A stretch of DNA of 64,000 bases from Mesorhizobium sp. L-2-11. Lineage in GTDB: Bacteria; Pseudomonadota; Alphaproteobacteria; Rhizobiales; Rhizobiaceae. Position 1 is the stretch's first letter; each line of letters starts with the position of its first letter. The stretch spans positions 6,526,001 to 6,590,000 of the forward strand of contig NZ_AP023257.1 of assembly GCF_016756595.1 (NCBI RefSeq). Direction: 5' to 3'. The notes beneath the pieces were generated by a model, which saw only the letters and a program-made list of their open reading frames with translations, was not told where the DNA came from and did no database searches. The position numbers and the translations under genes are program-made. Of this stretch, positions 62,707 through 64,000 are shown in pieces.

Positions 62707-63906
62707 TCAGGCGCCCGACGGGGTCTCTTCCAATTCCGCACCGGCGCGGGAGATGGTCATCGTGTTGCCGCGCCAGTCGACGGCGCCGCTGAGCCAGCCG
62801 CGCACCCAGATGGCGGGAAGCATCACATCGCGCGCAACCATCGCCGGGATCATGCGCAACGACAGGTGCCAGCCCTTGGCCGAAGCGAGAGCGCATTCAG
62901 GGAGATAGGCGACGATCAGCACGGCGATGACGGTAGCCGGCAGGCTGAAACCGGCGCCTGCTGCCGCAACCAGCGCAAGCACCAGCGGCGGCACCGCTCC
63001 GATCAGGATCTCGGGCGCGAAGAACAGTGGGAAGGTGACGCGACGCAGGCGCGCCCAGCGGACCTGGCGCGACCAGATTTCGCCAAATGTGCGCGAACCG
63101 AGCGGCTGCTCGAAGGGCGCGGCGACGAGATTGACGCGCAGTCCGAGCCCGTTGACCAGCTTGGTCGCGGCGGCGTCCTCGGCGATCTCGGCAGCAAGCG
63201 CGCGGATGCCGCCATTGGCGTCGAGCAATGGCTTGTTCCACAGCATGCTCTTGCCCTGAGCAAAACCGAGGCCGAGCGCCTCGCCGGTATATTGCCAGCG
63301 CGCCTGCAGCGTGTTGAGGAAAGCGCATTCGACCTCCGCCCAGAACCCGTCCGGCCGCGAGCCGATCGGCGTCGAGCAGACGAGGCCGGTGTCCTGCCGC
63401 CATGCCTTCATCAGATGCTGGACATAGTCCCTCGGCATCAGGACGTTGGAATCGGCAAGGATGACCCAGTGGTGACGCGCTGCCTCCCAGCCCTTCACGC
63501 AATTGTTGAGTTTCGGATTGCCGCTGATGCGGTCGTCGCCGACCAGCAGCCGGGCCGGCACGGCCGGGAAGCGGGCGATCGCATCGGTGATCGGCCCGAC
63601 CACCGGGTCGTCGGCATGGGCGACGCAGAAGATGAGCTCATAATGCGGCCAGTCGAGAGAGAAGGCGCGCTCGAGCGTCTCCTCGGTAAACGGCTCGGCG
63701 CCGCGCGACGGCACGACGATCGACACCGGCGGCGCCTTGCCGGCTGGCGGCGTGATCCTGCCGGGCCGCTTCAGCTTCAACGAAGCGAGCAGAATGCTGG
63801 CGAGATTGACAATAAGGAGTGTTATGGAAAACAAGGCGGCTGTGACTGTCAATTCCATCAATATCTGGTCGCTCCAGAAAGCCGGCCGCATGAAAGCCGT
63901 TTTCAT
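62707..63906 (-). CDS. Ceramide glucosyltransferase-like family 2/21 glycosyltransferase
   Basis: About 399 residues from ATG 63906; alternatives at 63891 and 63858 (METVTAALF-like hydrophobic start) cannot be excluded. The N-terminal membrane anchor is LTVTAALFSITLLIVNLASILLAS. A GT-A domain follows: PVSIVVPSRGAEPF, a DSNVLMP metal site, and EDAAATKLVNGLGLRVNL. RQVRWARLRR corresponds to the (R/Q)xxRW-type motif, and C-terminal membrane segments close the protein. This layout matches GT21 ceramide glucosyltransferases of rhizobia and hopanoid HpnI-type enzymes. No hopanoid genes are adjacent, so glycolipid synthesis is the preferred guess. Confidence 0.8.
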   Translation of the reverse strand: MKTAFMRPAFWSDQILMELTVTAALFSITLLIVNLASILLASLKLKRPGRITPPAGKAPPVSIVVPSRGAEPFTEETLERAFSLDWPHYELIFCVAHADDPVVGPITDAIARFPAVPARLLVGDDRISGNPKLNNCVKGWEAARHHWVILADSNVLMPRDYVQHLMKAWRQDTGLVCSTPIGSRPDGFWAEVECAFLNTLQARWQYTGEALGLGFAQGKSMLWNKPLLDANGGIRALAAEIAEDAAATKLVNGLGLRVNLVAAPFEQPLGSRTFGEIWSRQVRWARLRRVTFPLFFAPEILIGAVPPLVLALVAAAGAGFSLPATVIAVLIVAYLPECALASAKGWHLSLRMIPAMVARDVMLPAIWVRGWLSGAVDWRGNTMTISRAGAELEETPSGA

Positions 63907-64000
63907 TAGAACGCCGCGCGTCCAGTTGGACGCGCAAGGACGCTCTAACACTTTGAGTCTACGCACCGTGCTTTCCGAAAATCGAATTCGATTTTCGGGC

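Noticed and set aside
61269..62741. 490-codon minus-strand ORF
   Set aside because: Shadow of metZ that also runs through the repeat and the terminator.

Overview
The window reads as a chromosomal segment of a rhizobial alphaproteobacterium, most likely Mesorhizobium or a close relative. The reasons are the high-GC coding sequence, a rhamnose locus in the order rhaDI / rhaRSTPQUK known from Rhizobium leguminosarum, a chvE-gguABC sugar operon with a divergent GbpR-type regulator as in Agrobacterium, a SAM-II riboswitch ahead of metZ, a two-domain dCTP deaminase, and several families of rhizobial palindromic intergenic repeats. The genus call is inference; no search was run.

Layout. (1) 1-4750: end of a peptide/opine-type ABC operon (binding protein, two ATPases, two permeases) with overlapping genes. 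(2) 4751 to about 15200: an accessory island of decayed and nested pieces. It holds a UvrD/Rep helicase remnant, an AbiE type IV toxin-antitoxin locus whose toxin is split by a group II intron, and a 2.7-kb serine-recombinase element inside the intron's reverse-transcriptase gene. A NYN/LOTUS nuclease-like gene, a lower-GC methyltransferase and an orphan gene follow. (3) 15200-18000: a small membrane protein and gamma-glutamyltransferase. (4) 18400-29260: a complete L-rhamnose regulon (isomerase and aldolase/dehydrogenase on minus; regulator, ABC importer, mutarotase and kinase on plus). (5) 29291-30629: an IS481-family insertion sequence that landed inside an intergenic palindromic repeat. 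(6) 30800-46730: mostly core genes: dadA, galE, hemA, an aminotransferase, mscL, an SLC5-fused hybrid histidine kinase facing a LuxR-type response regulator, pyrD, an HDAC-family hydrolase and an OafA-like acyltransferase. (7) 46820-50944: tRNA-Gly(CCC), then a stress-type cluster (DUF3606, Crp/Fnr regulator, and a 24-codon-scale membrane peptide followed by three coupled membrane-associated genes). (8) 51140-59900: L,D-transpeptidase, the gbpR / chvE-gguABC locus, and an amino-acid binding protein. (9) 59996-64000: dCTP deaminase, riboswitch-controlled metZ and a ceramide-glucosyltransferase-like enzyme.

How the genes work together. Two separate sugar importers of the CUT2 type (Rha and Chv/Ggu) each sit with a dedicated regulator. 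Both show a strong hairpin just after the binding-protein gene, consistent with making more binding protein than transporter.

The most unusual structure is the three-level nest at 5262-11203: serine-recombinase element inside group II intron inside abiE toxin gene. The attachment-site core can be read from the sequence, and the two toxin halves may come from two different AbiEii-type genes.
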